From contig JAFGTS010000006.1 in the NCBI GenBank assembly GCA_016933965.1, positions 1-64,000 on the forward strand: DNA of 64,000 nucleotides. Reading direction: 5' to 3'. The translations under genes were made by a program, and so were the position numbers. The notes beneath the pieces are model-generated. The model did no database searches, was not told the DNA's origin, and saw nothing but the letters and a program-made list of their open reading frames with translations. Shown here piece after piece: positions 45,973 to 55,801 of the stretch; the first letter of the stretch is position 1; the number at the start of each line of letters is the position of its first letter. This stretch comes from Deltaproteobacteria bacterium. Its GTDB lineage: Bacteria; Desulfobacterota; Syntrophia; Syntrophales; UBA2210.

Positions 45973-47799
45973 TTGACAGGGCATATTCCTCAGGAAACAA
46001 TAGAAGAGATCAAAAGCCGGGCGCAGATCGTCGATATCGTCTCCGAGTACGTAACCCTCAGGAAACGGGGCAGAAACCACATCGGCCTGTGCCCCTTTCA
46101 CCGGGAAAAGACCCCGTCCTTTACCGTCAATCCCGAAAAACAGATCTTTTACTGCTTCGGGTGCGGAGAAGGGGGGAATGTCATATCGTTTCTCATGAAA
46201 ATGAACACGATGACCTTTCCCGAGGCGGTCAGGAGCCTGGCGGGAAAGGTGGGTGTCATCATCCCCGTGAGCGATCCGACTCCCGGGGAGAAAAAGAAAA
46301 TCAGCGAGCGCGAGGCGGTCCACCGGATCAACATGGCGGCCGCCGAATTTTTTTTCGCCGGCCTCTCCTCGAAGAGAGGTCGTACCGCTCGGGAATATTT
46401 GAAGAAAAGAGGTATCAGTGATCCCGTCGTCAAGAAATATTTTCTGGGCCACGCGCCCGATGAATGGCGGGAACTGAAGGGACACTTTGAAAAAAAAGGC
46501 ATACCCCTGGAACTTGCCGGAAAAGCGGGACTGATCGTATTCCCCGATACGGGGCAGCCCTATGATCGTTTCAGGAACAGGCTGATCTTTCCGATCCAGG
46601 ACCTGAACGGAAAGGTGGTCGCCTTCGGCGGCAGGATTCTCGGTGAGGGCGAGCCGAAATATCTCAATTCGCCGGAGTCGCCCGTGTATACGAAGGGGAG
46701 AACACTCTACGGGCTCTACCAGTCGAGGGACGACGTCCGCCGTGCCGACGCGGTCATAATCGTGGAGGGGTATTTCGACCTCCTGGCGCTCTGGAACGCC
46801 GGCGTTACGAATGTGGCGGCCACGCTCGGCACCGCCCTGACCAGGGATCAGGCGGCCTTGATACGACGGTTCACCCGGAACGTCATCATGATCTTCGATC
46901 CCGATGAGGCGGGCATCCACGCCGTCGAGCGGGGGCTCCAGATATTTCTCGAAGAACAGATGGAGGCGAAGATCGTTATTCTCCCCGATAAGCGCGACCC
47001 CGCCGACTTTGTGTCGGAATCGGGCGGTGATGCCCTTCGGGAACTGATCGGCGGCGCCCGTTCCATGGTGGACTATTATATCGATCATGTCATCGGCGGA
47101 AAAAAGACCCTTGAAGAGAATCTTCGTTCCGCCCGGGAATCGGTGAGTTTCTTCGCCGGCATCGCGGACCCCATCCAGCGGGGGCTTTTTATCAGGCGTG
47201 TCGCCGAACGGCTGGGGATCGAGGAGGCGCTTCTCACGGCCGGCGTGTCACGGCTCCTCTCGAAGCCGCGCGGGACGGGAGAGCAGGAGCCGCCCGAGCG
47301 GGGGAGAAAAAAGGTTCCAGCCACTGATTCCGTCGAGCTGAACCTGCTGCACCTCATGATGGAATACCCCGGTGTTATTGATACGGTCGTCACCGGGAAC
47401 GTCGTCGAATGGTGCCTGGACGAGGATGTCCGTGACGCGGCGTGGAAAATGATCGATGAATGGAAGCGTGGCACCGGAACGGACGCCGGGGATTTTGTCG
47501 CCGCCCTTCCGGCGGGAAGCGTCCGGGAGGGGCTCCTGAAGCGGATGGTGGAATCACCGTGCAGCGATGACGTTGTTGAAAGGATGCTTCAGGATACGAT
47601 ACGCAAGATCAGGTCCCGCTGGTATCGAAGAAAGCACCAGGTGCTGAAGATGAAGCTTGCGGAAGCCCAGAAACGGGGCGACGCGGAACTGCTGCATGAA
47701 CTGCTCAGGGAAAAGGACGGACTGATAAAGGAAGAGCGGGGTCTGTCCGAAGCCGGCAGGGGAGAGGGACCGATGGGTCGTGAAGAGGGAATATTCTGA
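45973..47799 (+). CDS. dnaG: DNA primase
   Basis: DnaG makes RNA primers at replication forks. It has the N-terminal CHC2 zinc finger (CPFH...CFGCG), the TOPRIM core (VEGYFDLLALWNAG, FDPDEAG) and a helical C-terminal helicase-binding region. I choose TTG at 45973 because GGGGAGG lies just upstream and the protein then starts GHIPQETIEEI as in other primases (608 residues). The frame also opens with ATG at 45874, overlapping yqeY, but that adds 33 Arg/Ala-rich residues unlike primase. Confidence 0.93.
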   Translation: MTGHIPQETIEEIKSRAQIVDIVSEYVTLRKRGRNHIGLCPFHREKTPSFTVNPEKQIFYCFGCGEGGNVISFLMKMNTMTFPEAVRSLAGKVGVIIPVSDPTPGEKKKISEREAVHRINMAAAEFFFAGLSSKRGRTAREYLKKRGISDPVVKKYFLGHAPDEWRELKGHFEKKGIPLELAGKAGLIVFPDTGQPYDRFRNRLIFPIQDLNGKVVAFGGRILGEGEPKYLNSPESPVYTKGRTLYGLYQSRDDVRRADAVIIVEGYFDLLALWNAGVTNVAATLGTALTRDQAALIRRFTRNVIMIFDPDEAGIHAVERGLQIFLEEQMEAKIVILPDKRDPADFVSESGGDALRELIGGARSMVDYYIDHVIGGKKTLEENLRSARESVSFFAGIADPIQRGLFIRRVAERLGIEEALLTAGVSRLLSKPRGTGEQEPPERGRKKVPATDSVELNLLHLMMEYPGVIDTVVTGNVVEWCLDEDVRDAAWKMIDEWKRGTGTDAGDFVAALPAGSVREGLLKRMVESPCSDDVVERMLQDTIRKIRSRWYRRKHQVLKMKLAEAQKRGDAELLHELLREKDGLIKEERGLSEAGRGEGPMGREEGIF

Positions 47800-47817
47800 A
47801 GGCAAGGAGCAAGGACA

Positions 47818-49575
47818 ATGAAAAAAATAATGAAATCCGATGAGGTACAGAAACTTATATCACTTGGCGAGGAAAAGGGCTTCCTTACCTACGACGATAT
47901 CAATGATATGCTTCCATCGGATATCGTGTTGTCCGAACAGATCGACGACATCATGATCCTCTTCGGGGAAAAGAACATCGATGTCGTCGACGCCGACAAG
48001 GCCGACAAGATAGACATCAAGAAGGATGTCGATGATACGGACGATCAGAAGGAGGCCGACCTCCTTTCGGCGGTGCCCATATCGACACTCGGCAAGACCG
48101 GTGACCCCGTTAAGATGTACCTCAGGGAAATGGGCCTCGTGTCTCTCCTGAGCCGTGAAGAAGAGGTGGAAATAGCGAAGCGGATCGAAGAGGGGGAAAA
48201 GAAGATACTGGCCACCCTTTTGAGCCTTCCCATTTACGTGGACCAGATCGTCATTATCGGCGCGCGTCTGAAAACGGGAGAGGTGCGCATCAAGTCCGTC
48301 GTCGACAACCTGGAGGACGAGAGCGGCTTCATGGAGGAGGACATCCAGCGAGAGCGGGTGCAGAAACTTATCGATCAGATCACGAAACTGCACCGGAGGA
48401 ATGGTACCATTGAGGAGCGTCTCAAAGACCCCGATCTGGATGAAAAGAGGATCAAACGGCTGACCAGGGAGCTGGAGAACAACCGGCAGAAGATCGTCGA
48501 ACTGTGCATGGAAGTGCGGTTCAGCAAACGGCGCATCAGCAAAATGAGCTCCGATCTGAAGGACGCCGTGGCCCGGATCGAAAAATATGAGAGGAAGATA
48601 CAGGTATGCAAGGATAAAACGGGTATGTCCCTGAACGCGCTCGATCGGGTATTCGCCCGGATGCGCAACGAGCCCCAAAAGGTGAAGGCCATCGCCAAGG
48701 AGAACAGGGTATCCCTGGAGAAGCTGAAAGATGCGGAAAAGACGATACGCGAAGGCCGGAGGGAGTTCAAGCGGGTGGCCGCAGAGATCGGAGCGCCGAA
48801 GGAAGCGCTCAAGAACATACTCGAGCAGATCTCCAATGGAGAGCGGGAGGCCAACGAGGCCAAACAGAAGCTGATAAAGGCAAACCTGCGTCTCGTCGTC
48901 AGCATTGCCAAGAAATACACGAACCGGGGACTGCAATTCCTCGATCTCATCCAGGAGGGCAACATCGGCCTCATGAAGGCCGTGGAGAAGTTCGAGTACC
49001 AGAGGGGTTACAAGTTCTCCACATACGCCACCTGGTGGATCCGGCAGGCCATAACCCGTGCCATTGCCGATCAGGCGCGTACCATACGGATCCCCGTTCA
49101 CATGATAGAGACCATCAACAAGCTGATACGGACCTCTCGATACCTCGTGCAGGAACTGGGCAGGGAACCGAATCCCGCTGAGATTGCCGATAAAATGGAA
49201 TTTCCCCTGGATAAGGTAAGAAAGGTCCTGAAGATCGCCAAGGAGCCCATTTCTCTCGAAACCCCGATCGGCGAGGAAGAGGACAGCTCGCTGGGTGATT
49301 TCATAGAGGACAAGAAGATCATGTCTCCCTCGGAGGCGACGATGAGCATGGACCTGGCCAACCAGACCAGAAAGATCCTGTCCACGCTGACGCCGCGGGA
49401 GGAAAAGGTACTGCGGATGCGCTTCGGTATCAGCGAAAAGTGTGATTATGATCTCGACCTGAACAGTGACAAGCTGACCGACACGGTCCAGCGGGCCCGG
49501 AAGATAGAGGCGAACGTGCTCAAGAAGATGCGATCGTCATCGCGAAGGCGGGAGATCAAGAGCGGGACGAAGTAA
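47818..49575 (+). CDS. rpoD: RNA polymerase sigma-70 factor with divergent region 4.2
   Basis: This 585-residue sigma-70-family factor is in the standard dnaG-rpoD position. Region 1.1 (residues 1-60), region 1.2, a non-conserved insert, and regions 2.1-2.4 ([14 protein letters not shown]...[15 protein letters not shown]) and 3.0 are normal. Region 4.2 is not: after [14 protein letters not shown], the helix-turn-helix reads [18 protein letters not shown]. The -35-contact residues Arg584 and Glu585 of E. coli are Val557 and Gln558 here. There is no indel, and the other frames do not encode the missing motif. Probably a second primary-type sigma exists. Confidence 0.93.
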   Translation: MKKIMKSDEVQKLISLGEEKGFLTYDDINDMLPSDIVLSEQIDDIMILFGEKNIDVVDADKADKIDIKKDVDDTDDQKEADLLSAVPISTLGKTGDPVKMYLREMGLVSLLSREEEVEIAKRIEEGEKKILATLLSLPIYVDQIVIIGARLKTGEVRIKSVVDNLEDESGFMEEDIQRERVQKLIDQITKLHRRNGTIEERLKDPDLDEKRIKRLTRELENNRQKIVELCMEVRFSKRRISKMSSDLKDAVARIEKYERKIQVCKDKTGMSLNALDRVFARMRNEPQKVKAIAKENRVSLEKLKDAEKTIREGRREFKRVAAEIGAPKEALKNILEQISNGEREANEAKQKLIKANLRLVVSIAKKYTNRGLQFLDLIQEGNIGLMKAVEKFEYQRGYKFSTYATWWIRQAITRAIADQARTIRIPVHMIETINKLIRTSRYLVQELGREPNPAEIADKMEFPLDKVRKVLKIAKEPISLETPIGEEEDSSLGDFIEDKKIMSPSEATMSMDLANQTRKILSTLTPREEKVLRMRFGISEKCDYDLDLNSDKLTDTVQRARKIEANVLKKMRSSSRRREIKSGTK

Positions 49576-49589
49576 AAAAGTGCCTGAGT

Positions 49590-49640
49590 ACGATCCGTGA
49601 TTCGTTATTCAGAATTCGGGACTCGTAATCCGTAATCCCT
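49590..49640. repeat. Degenerate heptanucleotide array before the rpoD terminator
   Basis: About seven 7-mers (GTGATTC, GTTATTC, AGAATTC, GGGACTC, GTAATCC twice and more) follow the rpoD stop and lead into the terminator. Confidence 0.6.
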
Positions 49641-49650
49641 TATTGCAGTT

Positions 49651-49672
49651 GCCCGATTTATCGGGCTTTTTT
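49651..49672 (+). terminator. Terminator of rpoD
   Basis: GCCCGA-TTTA-TCGGGC is followed by six T residues. A nearly identical stem with the same flanking AGTTGCCCGAT is found on the minus strand at 63091-63104. Confidence 0.85.
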
Positions 49673-49675
49673 ATT

Positions 49676-49704
49676 CTGTCATTCCCGCGCAGGCGGGAAT
49701 CCGG
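49676..49704. repeat. REP-like repeat
   Basis: TGTCATTCCCGCGCAGGCGGGAATCCGG has the same CCCGC...GCGGG hairpin core as the unit at 18804. It abuts the ridA stop. Confidence 0.55.
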
Positions 49705-50088
49705 TCAATCGCAGAAGGCGATCGCCTCTATCTCGAGCGGAGCGCCGCGGGGAAGGTCCCGTACCTCGATGCAGACCCGCGCAGGCCGCGAATCTCCAAA
49801 GTATTCATCATAAACAGCGTTGAGCTCGGCGAACCGCTCCATGTCGGTCAGGTAAACGGTGACCTTCACGACACGGTCGAGGTCGGAGCCGCCCGCTTCA
49901 ATGATCGCTTTCAGGTTTTCAAGGGCCCGCCGTACCTGGCGTTCGAATGACCCCGAGGCGGATTCTCCCGTCTTCGGGTCGATCGGTAACTGACCGGAGA
50001 CGAACAACCAGTTGCCGGCTCTGATTGCCTGGGAATAGGGTCCCACCGGTTCCGGGGCCTTGTCGGTCATGACGGGCGTGCGTTCCAT
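49705..50088 (-). CDS. ridA: RidA-family enamine/imine deaminase
   Basis: RidA hydrolyses reactive 2-aminoacrylate-type enamines released by PLP enzymes. The 127-residue protein has the family motifs PVGPYSQAI and FVSGQLPIDPKTG, the catalytic Arg in ARVCIEVRDLP and Glu in EIEAIAF. ATG at 50088 has GGAGGAG upstream; an in-frame ATG at 50109 lies before that site. Monocistronic. Confidence 0.95.
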   Translation of the reverse strand: MERTPVMTDKAPEPVGPYSQAIRAGNWLFVSGQLPIDPKTGESASGSFERQVRRALENLKAIIEAGGSDLDRVVKVTVYLTDMERFAELNAVYDEYFGDSRPARVCIEVRDLPRGAPLEIEAIAFCD

Positions 50089-50513
50089 GGGCGGCGCTCC
50101 TCCATTCAAGATGATTACCTGCTTTTACTCGCAGATGCGGGGAATGGTCAATGAAAAAAAATGAGTGCCTGAGTTCCTAAGTATGAGTGCCTGTTATTGC
50201 CCCCCCTCTTTTATAAAGAGGAATTGGGGGAGATTTTACTCTTTGTTTTTCCGGAATCCGCATGACTGTTCACCAGTTTGATCCGTAATCCTCTTTAAAA
50301 ATCCCTCCCAACCTCCCTTTACAAAGGGAGGAGAAAAACGAGAAAAACCTATAAATAAGGCAACGACAATAATGGGTCAGGGAATACGGATTAGGGATTA
50401 CGGATTACGAGTTACGATTAACGATTCCCGAATCGCGTTTTACGAATCCCGATTGTCCTTGCACAAGGACGGCGCCTTTGTTATTGAGATAATTTACGTT
50501 TAAGCACCATGGT
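50089..50513. other. Intergenic region of repeats before xseA
   Basis: This holds purine/pyrimidine palindromes of the CCCTCTTTTATAAAGAGG and CCTCCCTTTACAAAGGGAGG kind (50200-50335), a heptanucleotide array (50377-50452) and a 7-bp palindrome GTCCTTG-CA-CAAGGAC (50455-50470). I see no gene. Confidence 0.5.
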
Positions 50514-51875
50514 ATGCATCCTATGGAACATATTCTGACCGTTACGGAATTGACGCAACAGATAAAGGACCTTCTGGAAAGCCGGTTCGGATACGTCTGG
50601 GTCGCCGGCGAGGTGTCGAACCTGAGGCGGCCGGGGTCCGGCCATGTCTATTTCACCCTCAAGGATGAAGAAAGCCAGATCCGCGCCGTCCTGTTCCGCC
50701 CGTACGCGTCACGGATCGGTTTTGCCCTCGAGGAGGGGATGAGCATCGTCTGCCGGGGCCGGCTGTCCCTGTACCAGCCCCGCGGGGAATACCAGATCAT
50801 TGTCGAAGCGGCGGAGCCACGCGGGCTGGGCGCCCTGCAGATGGCCTTTGAACAGCTCAAACGGCGGCTCGAAGCGGAGGGCCTCTTCGCCCCCGAAGCG
50901 AAAAAGGCCGTTCCCTTCCTGCCCGACAGGATCGGTATCGTCACCTCTCCCACGGGAGCGGCCGTCAGGGACATCCTGAACATCACCCGCCGCCGGTTCT
51001 CGTCCGTTAATATCCTTATCGCCCCTGTCCGGGTACAGGGCATGGAGGCACCCCCTGAGATATGCCGAGCAATCGAGGCCCTGAATTCCCTGAGCGATAT
51101 AGATGTCATTATCGTCGCCCGGGGCGGCGGTTCGCTTGAAGACCTGTATCCCTTCAATGATGAACGGGTGGCGCGGGCCATATTCGCCTCCCGGATCCCG
51201 GTCATCTCCGCCGTCGGCCATGAAATAGATTTCACCATCGCCGATTTTGTCGCCGACCTGCGCGCCCCGACGCCGTCCGCGGCGGCTGAACTGGTCGTGC
51301 CGAACCGGCGGGACCTGGTGGAACGCCTGGAAACACTGAAAGCGCGCCTGTTATCGGGCCGGCGCAACATGGCGGCCCGCCTGCGGGAGCGGGTGAATTA
51401 CCTTCAGGGGAAGATACCCCACCCGAGAAGACGGATCGTCGACCTGCGGCTTCTCGTGGACGATCGGCTGTCGGAGCTGATCGAGACCCTCAGGCGTGAT
51501 ATCGGCGCCAGGGGGAAAGAGGTATCCGCTCTGCGCGGTCTCCTGCTTCGGTCGAGTCCGGACAGGCGGGTTCGGGAACACGGGAGAGCTCTCGACAACA
51601 CGCTGCGGCACCTGCACATGTCATTGCGTGTGTATCTGCGGGAGCTGGAAAGCAGGGTCCGGCGGAACGCGGCGCTGCTTGACGGGTTGAGCCCGCTCGC
51701 GGTCCTCAGGCGCGGGTACGGGATCATCAGGAAAATACCGGACGGGACGGTGATCAAAGATGCCGCAACGGTCGCAGCGGGCGACCTGGTATCGGTCAAG
51801 ATCGCCCTCGGCGGTTTTGACGCGAGGGTGACAGAGGTAACAGAGGAGCACGAAGATGGCGGAAAAGAAATTTGA
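50514..51875 (+). CDS. xseA: Exodeoxyribonuclease VII large subunit
   Basis: XseA is the catalytic subunit of exonuclease VII, degrading single-stranded DNA. It has the N-terminal OB-fold (WVAGEVSNLRRPGSGHVYFTLKD), the catalytic core with RIGIVTSPTGAAVRDI, VARGGGSLEDL and SAVGHEIDFTIADFVADLRAPTPSAAAE, and a long coiled-coil C-terminal part. The start is uncertain between ATGs at 50514 and 50523, as no good site precedes either. xseB overlaps its 3' end. It leads an operon with isoprenoid genes. Confidence 0.96.
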   Translation: MHPMEHILTVTELTQQIKDLLESRFGYVWVAGEVSNLRRPGSGHVYFTLKDEESQIRAVLFRPYASRIGFALEEGMSIVCRGRLSLYQPRGEYQIIVEAAEPRGLGALQMAFEQLKRRLEAEGLFAPEAKKAVPFLPDRIGIVTSPTGAAVRDILNITRRRFSSVNILIAPVRVQGMEAPPEICRAIEALNSLSDIDVIIVARGGGSLEDLYPFNDERVARAIFASRIPVISAVGHEIDFTIADFVADLRAPTPSAAAELVVPNRRDLVERLETLKARLLSGRRNMAARLRERVNYLQGKIPHPRRRIVDLRLLVDDRLSELIETLRRDIGARGKEVSALRGLLLRSSPDRRVREHGRALDNTLRHLHMSLRVYLRELESRVRRNAALLDGLSPLAVLRRGYGIIRKIPDGTVIKDAATVAAGDLVSVKIALGGFDARVTEVTEEHEDGGKEI

Positions 51876-52098
51876 AAAGGCCCTTGAACGGCTGGAGGAT
51901 ATCGTCCGCAGGCTGGAGGAGGGTGAAATGACCCTCGATGAATCGCTGAAGGCCTTTGAAGAGGGCATCCGGCTGGCGCGGTTCTGTTCAAAGAAGCTTG
52001 ATGAGGCGGAACGCAAGGTGGAAGTGCTGCTGGCCGATGAAGAAGGATTCACCGTGGAGCCCTTTCCCGGAGAAAGTGAACCGGGTGAAGAGGGATAG
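51856..52098 (+). CDS. xseB: Exodeoxyribonuclease VII small subunit
   Basis: XseB is the 80-residue helical-hairpin subunit that decorates the XseA coiled coil. It shows the family pattern FEKALERLEDIVRRLEEGEMTLDESLKAFEEG. It overlaps xseA by 20 nt, so the two are translationally coupled, and is followed within 5 nt by ispA. Confidence 0.95.
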   Translation: MAEKKFEKALERLEDIVRRLEEGEMTLDESLKAFEEGIRLARFCSKKLDEAERKVEVLLADEEGFTVEPFPGESEPGEEG

Positions 52099-52102
52099 AG
52101 TC

Positions 52103-52993
52103 ATGGAACTGGACGCGTACCTCAGGGAGCGGAAAGAGCTTGTCGATGAAGCGTTGAACGAGCGTATCCCGGCGGGCGATCCACTGTCCTCATCCATCTT
52201 TGAGTCGGTCCGCTACAGTCTCTTTGCCGGGGGGAAGCGGATACGGCCCATCCTCTGCATGGCCGCCGCCGAGGCCCTGGGTGGTGACAGTGAGTTGGTG
52301 CTTCCCGTTGCCTGCGCCCTGGAGATGATCCATACCTATTCGCTGATCCATGACGATCTACCTGCCATGGATAACGATGACTTCCGGCGGGGGAAACCGA
52401 CGAATCACACCGTCTTCGGGGAAAATATCGCCATCCTGGCCGGTGACGCGCTCCTGACGGAGGCCTTTCGGGTCATGTCGGAGCCTGCCGGCAGCCCCCT
52501 GGTACCGGCGGAACGGATACTCGCCGTCATCGGTGAAATATCACGAGCGGCGGGTTTTTACGGCATGGTGGGCGGCCAGGTCGTGGATATCATCTCGGAA
52601 GGAAAGGCCGTGGACCTTGATACGCTTTCCTATATACATGAAAAAAAGACAGGCGCGCTGATCACCGTGTCTCTCCGGTCGGGGGCCATCCTGGCCGGGG
52701 CGGGGGACACTGAACTTGCAGCGCTGACACAATACGGCGGGAACATCGGCCTTGCCTTTCAAATAGCCGACGATATCCTTGATATTGAAGGCGACAGGGA
52801 CCTTCTGGGAAAGGACACCGGTGCCGACGGTGTCCGGGGAAAAATGACCTTCCCCGCCCTCATGGGGATCGAGAGATCCCGGGAGCAGGCCCGGCGCCTT
52901 GTCGAGGAGGCACTCTCGGTGATCGCGTCTTTTGATGAAAGAGCCGAACCGCTGCGGCTTATCGCCCGCTTCATCATCGAGCGGCGGTCCTAG
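52103..52993 (+). CDS. ispA: Farnesyl/geranylgeranyl diphosphate synthase
   Basis: This trans-prenyltransferase condenses IPP with allylic diphosphates to C15-C20 products. The first Asp-rich motif is DDLPAMDNDD and the second DDILDIEGD. The 296-residue length fits the IspA/short-chain group. ATG at 52103 follows GAGGG; the open frame further upstream lies inside xseB. The order xseA-xseB-ispA-dxs-tlyA is common in bacteria. Product length (C15 or C20) is not certain. Confidence 0.95.
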   Translation: MELDAYLRERKELVDEALNERIPAGDPLSSSIFESVRYSLFAGGKRIRPILCMAAAEALGGDSELVLPVACALEMIHTYSLIHDDLPAMDNDDFRRGKPTNHTVFGENIAILAGDALLTEAFRVMSEPAGSPLVPAERILAVIGEISRAAGFYGMVGGQVVDIISEGKAVDLDTLSYIHEKKTGALITVSLRSGAILAGAGDTELAALTQYGGNIGLAFQIADDILDIEGDRDLLGKDTGADGVRGKMTFPALMGIERSREQARRLVEEALSVIASFDERAEPLRLIARFIIERRS

Positions 52994-53022
52994 ATTGATG
53001 AAAAAAAACGGGAGCATTGCCG

Positions 53023-54918
53023 TTGGATACAAAGAAGGAACATCTTTTAGACAGGATCACCGCGCCGTCCGATGTACGCGCTCTTGAACCGGCAGAGCTG
53101 GAACAACTCGCCGAGGAGATCAGGGGCATGATCATCGAGACGGTCTCCCGGAACGGGGGGCACCTGGCTCCATCGCTGGGGACCGTCGAGCTGACCCTGG
53201 CGCTGCATTACGTTTTCAATACCCCCCACGACCGGATCGTCTGGGACGTAGGACACCAGGCATACGCACACAAGATCATCACGGGCCGCCGGGACGTCTT
53301 CGATACCCTGCGCAAAGACAGGGGCATCAGCGGGTTTCCAAAACGCAAGGAGAGCCCTTACGATGTGTTCGACGTGGGACACAGCAGTACCTCGATCTCT
53401 GCCGCCTCCGGCATTGCCGAGGCGCGGTGCCTGAAGGATGATACCTACAAGGTGATCGCCGTCATCGGCGATGGGTCCATGACGGCGGGCCTTGCCTATG
53501 AAGGCATCAACTGGGCGGGTGATCAGAAAAAGGACCTCATCGTGGTCCTCAACGACAATGAAATGTCGATCTCCGAGAACGTGGGGGCGCTGTCCTCGTA
53601 CCTGAACCGCATCATGACGGGACAGCAGATGACGAAACTGCGCAACCGCGTGCAGGCCTTTTTGAAGACCATCCCCGGTATCGGTGAACAGATGGTGAAG
53701 TTCACCAAGCAGGTGGAGGAATCCCTCAAGGCGTTCATTGTTCCCGGCATCCTCTTCGAAGAACTGGGATTCATGTATGTGGGGCCCCTTGAAGGACACC
53801 ATCTTGACCACCTCATCAAGACCTTCCGGAACGTGAAGGCCCTGGACCGGCCCGTGCTCGTGCATGTGATAACGAAAAAGGGAAAGGGGTATCACTTCGC
53901 GGAAGAACGGCCGGCACTGTTCCACGGCATCGGCCCCTTCGATATTGCCACGGGCGAACCCGCTCATGAAAACGGCGCCCCCCCGGCATACACGTCGGTC
54001 TTCGGAAAGACCATGGTCACCCTGGCCCGGGAAAATCCGCGCATCGTGGCCATAACGGCGGCCATGAGCACCGGGACGGGGCTCGATCTCCTCGCCCGGG
54101 AGATCCCCCGGCGGTTCTTTGACGTGGGTATCGCCGAACAGCACGGTGTCACCTTCGCGGCGGGTCTTGCCGTGGAGGGATTCATTCCCGTGGTCGCCAT
54201 TTATTCCACCTTTCTGCAGCGGGCCTACGACCAGGTCCTTCATGACGTCTGCCTCCAGGACCTTCCCGTCGTGTTCGCCCTCGACCGTGGCGGTATTGTC
54301 GGAGAGGACGGGGAGACCCACCAGGGGCTGTTCGACCTTGCCTACCTGCGATCGATCCCGAACATGATCCTCATGGCGCCCAAGGACGAAAACGAACTCC
54401 AGCACATGCTGAAGACCGCTGTTGAATCGAAACATCCCACGGCGATCAGGTATCCCCGGGGACGGGGTGTCGGTGTTCCCCTGGATAAGGAACCGCGCTC
54501 CCTGCCCCTCGGAAAGGGAGAGGTCCTTCGGGCGGGTGGTGACCTGGCCATCGTCGCCGTGGGCGCTTCGGTCCACCCGGCCCTTGAGGCCGCCGGCATT
54601 CTCGAGGAAAAGGGCATCGAGGCTTGTGTCATCAACGGCCGCTTCATCAAGCCCCTGGACGGGGAACTCCTCCGTGATACGGCCCGAAGGATAAAAAAGA
54701 TCCTCACCGTTGAAGAGAATGTCCTTATGGGAGGCTTCGGCAGCGCCGTCATGGAGCTTCTCGGTGACGGCGGTATTTCGGATGTCCGGATCAGGCGCAT
54801 CGGGATATCCGATACCTTTGTAGAGCACGCGTCCCAGACGGAACTGAGGAGGCGGTATTCCCTCGACGCGAGTGGGATCGCCCGGGTGGCACTGGAATTC
54901 CTGGCGGACGGGGAATAG
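53023..54918 (+). CDS. dxs: 1-deoxy-D-xylulose-5-phosphate synthase
   Basis: Dxs condenses pyruvate and glyceraldehyde-3-phosphate, the first MEP-pathway step, with TPP. It has the N-terminal [13 protein letters not shown] motif GDGSMTAG...NDNEMSIS, and the transketolase C-terminal half with [21 protein letters not shown] at 53023 has GGGAG 8 nt upstream; TTG at 53017 is in frame but too close to it. No ATG is available. Length about 631 residues. Confidence 0.95.
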   Translation: MDTKKEHLLDRITAPSDVRALEPAELEQLAEEIRGMIIETVSRNGGHLAPSLGTVELTLALHYVFNTPHDRIVWDVGHQAYAHKIITGRRDVFDTLRKDRGISGFPKRKESPYDVFDVGHSSTSISAASGIAEARCLKDDTYKVIAVIGDGSMTAGLAYEGINWAGDQKKDLIVVLNDNEMSISENVGALSSYLNRIMTGQQMTKLRNRVQAFLKTIPGIGEQMVKFTKQVEESLKAFIVPGILFEELGFMYVGPLEGHHLDHLIKTFRNVKALDRPVLVHVITKKGKGYHFAEERPALFHGIGPFDIATGEPAHENGAPPAYTSVFGKTMVTLARENPRIVAITAAMSTGTGLDLLAREIPRRFFDVGIAEQHGVTFAAGLAVEGFIPVVAIYSTFLQRAYDQVLHDVCLQDLPVVFALDRGGIVGEDGETHQGLFDLAYLRSIPNMILMAPKDENELQHMLKTAVESKHPTAIRYPRGRGVGVPLDKEPRSLPLGKGEVLRAGGDLAIVAVGASVHPALEAAGILEEKGIEACVINGRFIKPLDGELLRDTARRIKKILTVEENVLMGGFGSAVMELLGDGGISDVRIRRIGISDTFVEHASQTELRRRYSLDASGIARVALEFLADGE

Positions 54919-54952
54919 TGTCCGTGACGCGGTCGAACGGTTCGGGCAGGTC

Positions 54953-55702
54953 ATGAAAAATGCCACACCTCGGAAAATGAGGCTCGATACGCTCCTGGTT
55001 GAACGGGGGATAGCGGCGACGAGGCAGCGGGCAAAGGCGCTGATCCTCTCCGGTTCCGTCGTGGTCGATGACCACCGCGTCGAAAAGGCCGGTGCCCTTG
55101 TTTCGCCCGATGCCGATATCCGCGTCCGTGGCGAGGATAATCCCTATGTCAGCCGTGGCGGCTTGAAGCTCAAGGGAGCTCTGGACCGGTTCGGTATCGA
55201 TGTCCGGGGAAAGGTGGCCCTCGACGTCGGCGCTTCCACAGGCGGTTTCACCGATTGCCTGCTCCAGGAGGGCGCCCGCAGGGTGTATGCCGTGGACGTG
55301 GGATACGGGCAGCTTGCCTGGAAGCTCAGGCAGGACGAACGGGTCGTTCTCTTTGAACGCACCAATATCCGTCATTTCGACGGCCGGGGCATCGAGGAGG
55401 CCATCGAGATTGCCGTTGTCGATGTTTCCTTTATCTCTCTGACACTGGTGCTCCCCGTGGTGTTGAAACTGACGGAACGGGGAGGAAGCATACTTGCCCT
55501 CATCAAGCCGCAGTTCGAGGCGGGCAGGGGTGAAGTGGGCAAAAAGGGCGTGGTGCGGGACCCGGCGGTCCATGAACGGGTGGTGCGGGAGATCGTCGAT
55601 CTCAGTGACCGTCTGGGAGTGGCCGTCGCGGGGACCTGCGAGTCGCCCATCACCGGGCCCGAGGGGAACAGGGAATTCTTTCTCCATGGGGTCAAGCGTT
55701 GA
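54953..55702 (+). CDS. tlyA: TlyA-family rRNA methyltransferase
   Basis: TlyA proteins carry an N-terminal S4 RNA-binding domain (MRLDTLLVERGIAATRQRAK) and an FtsJ/RrmJ-like SAM methyltransferase domain (LDVGASTGGFTDCLLQ, with K-D-K-E-type residues including IKPQFEAG). They 2'-O-methylate rRNA; the haemolysin name is historical. ATG at 54953 follows GGGCAGG; the ATG at 54977 is possible. 249 residues. Located between dxs and ispH. Confidence 0.9.
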   Translation: MKNATPRKMRLDTLLVERGIAATRQRAKALILSGSVVVDDHRVEKAGALVSPDADIRVRGEDNPYVSRGGLKLKGALDRFGIDVRGKVALDVGASTGGFTDCLLQEGARRVYAVDVGYGQLAWKLRQDERVVLFERTNIRHFDGRGIEEAIEIAVVDVSFISLTLVLPVVLKLTERGGSILALIKPQFEAGRGEVGKKGVVRDPAVHERVVREIVDLSDRLGVAVAGTCESPITGPEGNREFFLHGVKR

Positions 55703-55801
55703 GAGGGCTGGTGCCCGATTGCGCGTAAGACTTTACACACTCGAAACTATTGAATATTTCATAAATGCTTCGGGACGGTAAAAAGATCAGAAAGGTTCCG
55801 G

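Noticed and set aside
49430-49530. Paired frameshifts as the cause of the odd RpoD region 4.2
   Set aside because: Alternative frames do not contain the expected helix and one hits a stop at once; the divergent stretch aligns to E. coli RpoD without gaps.
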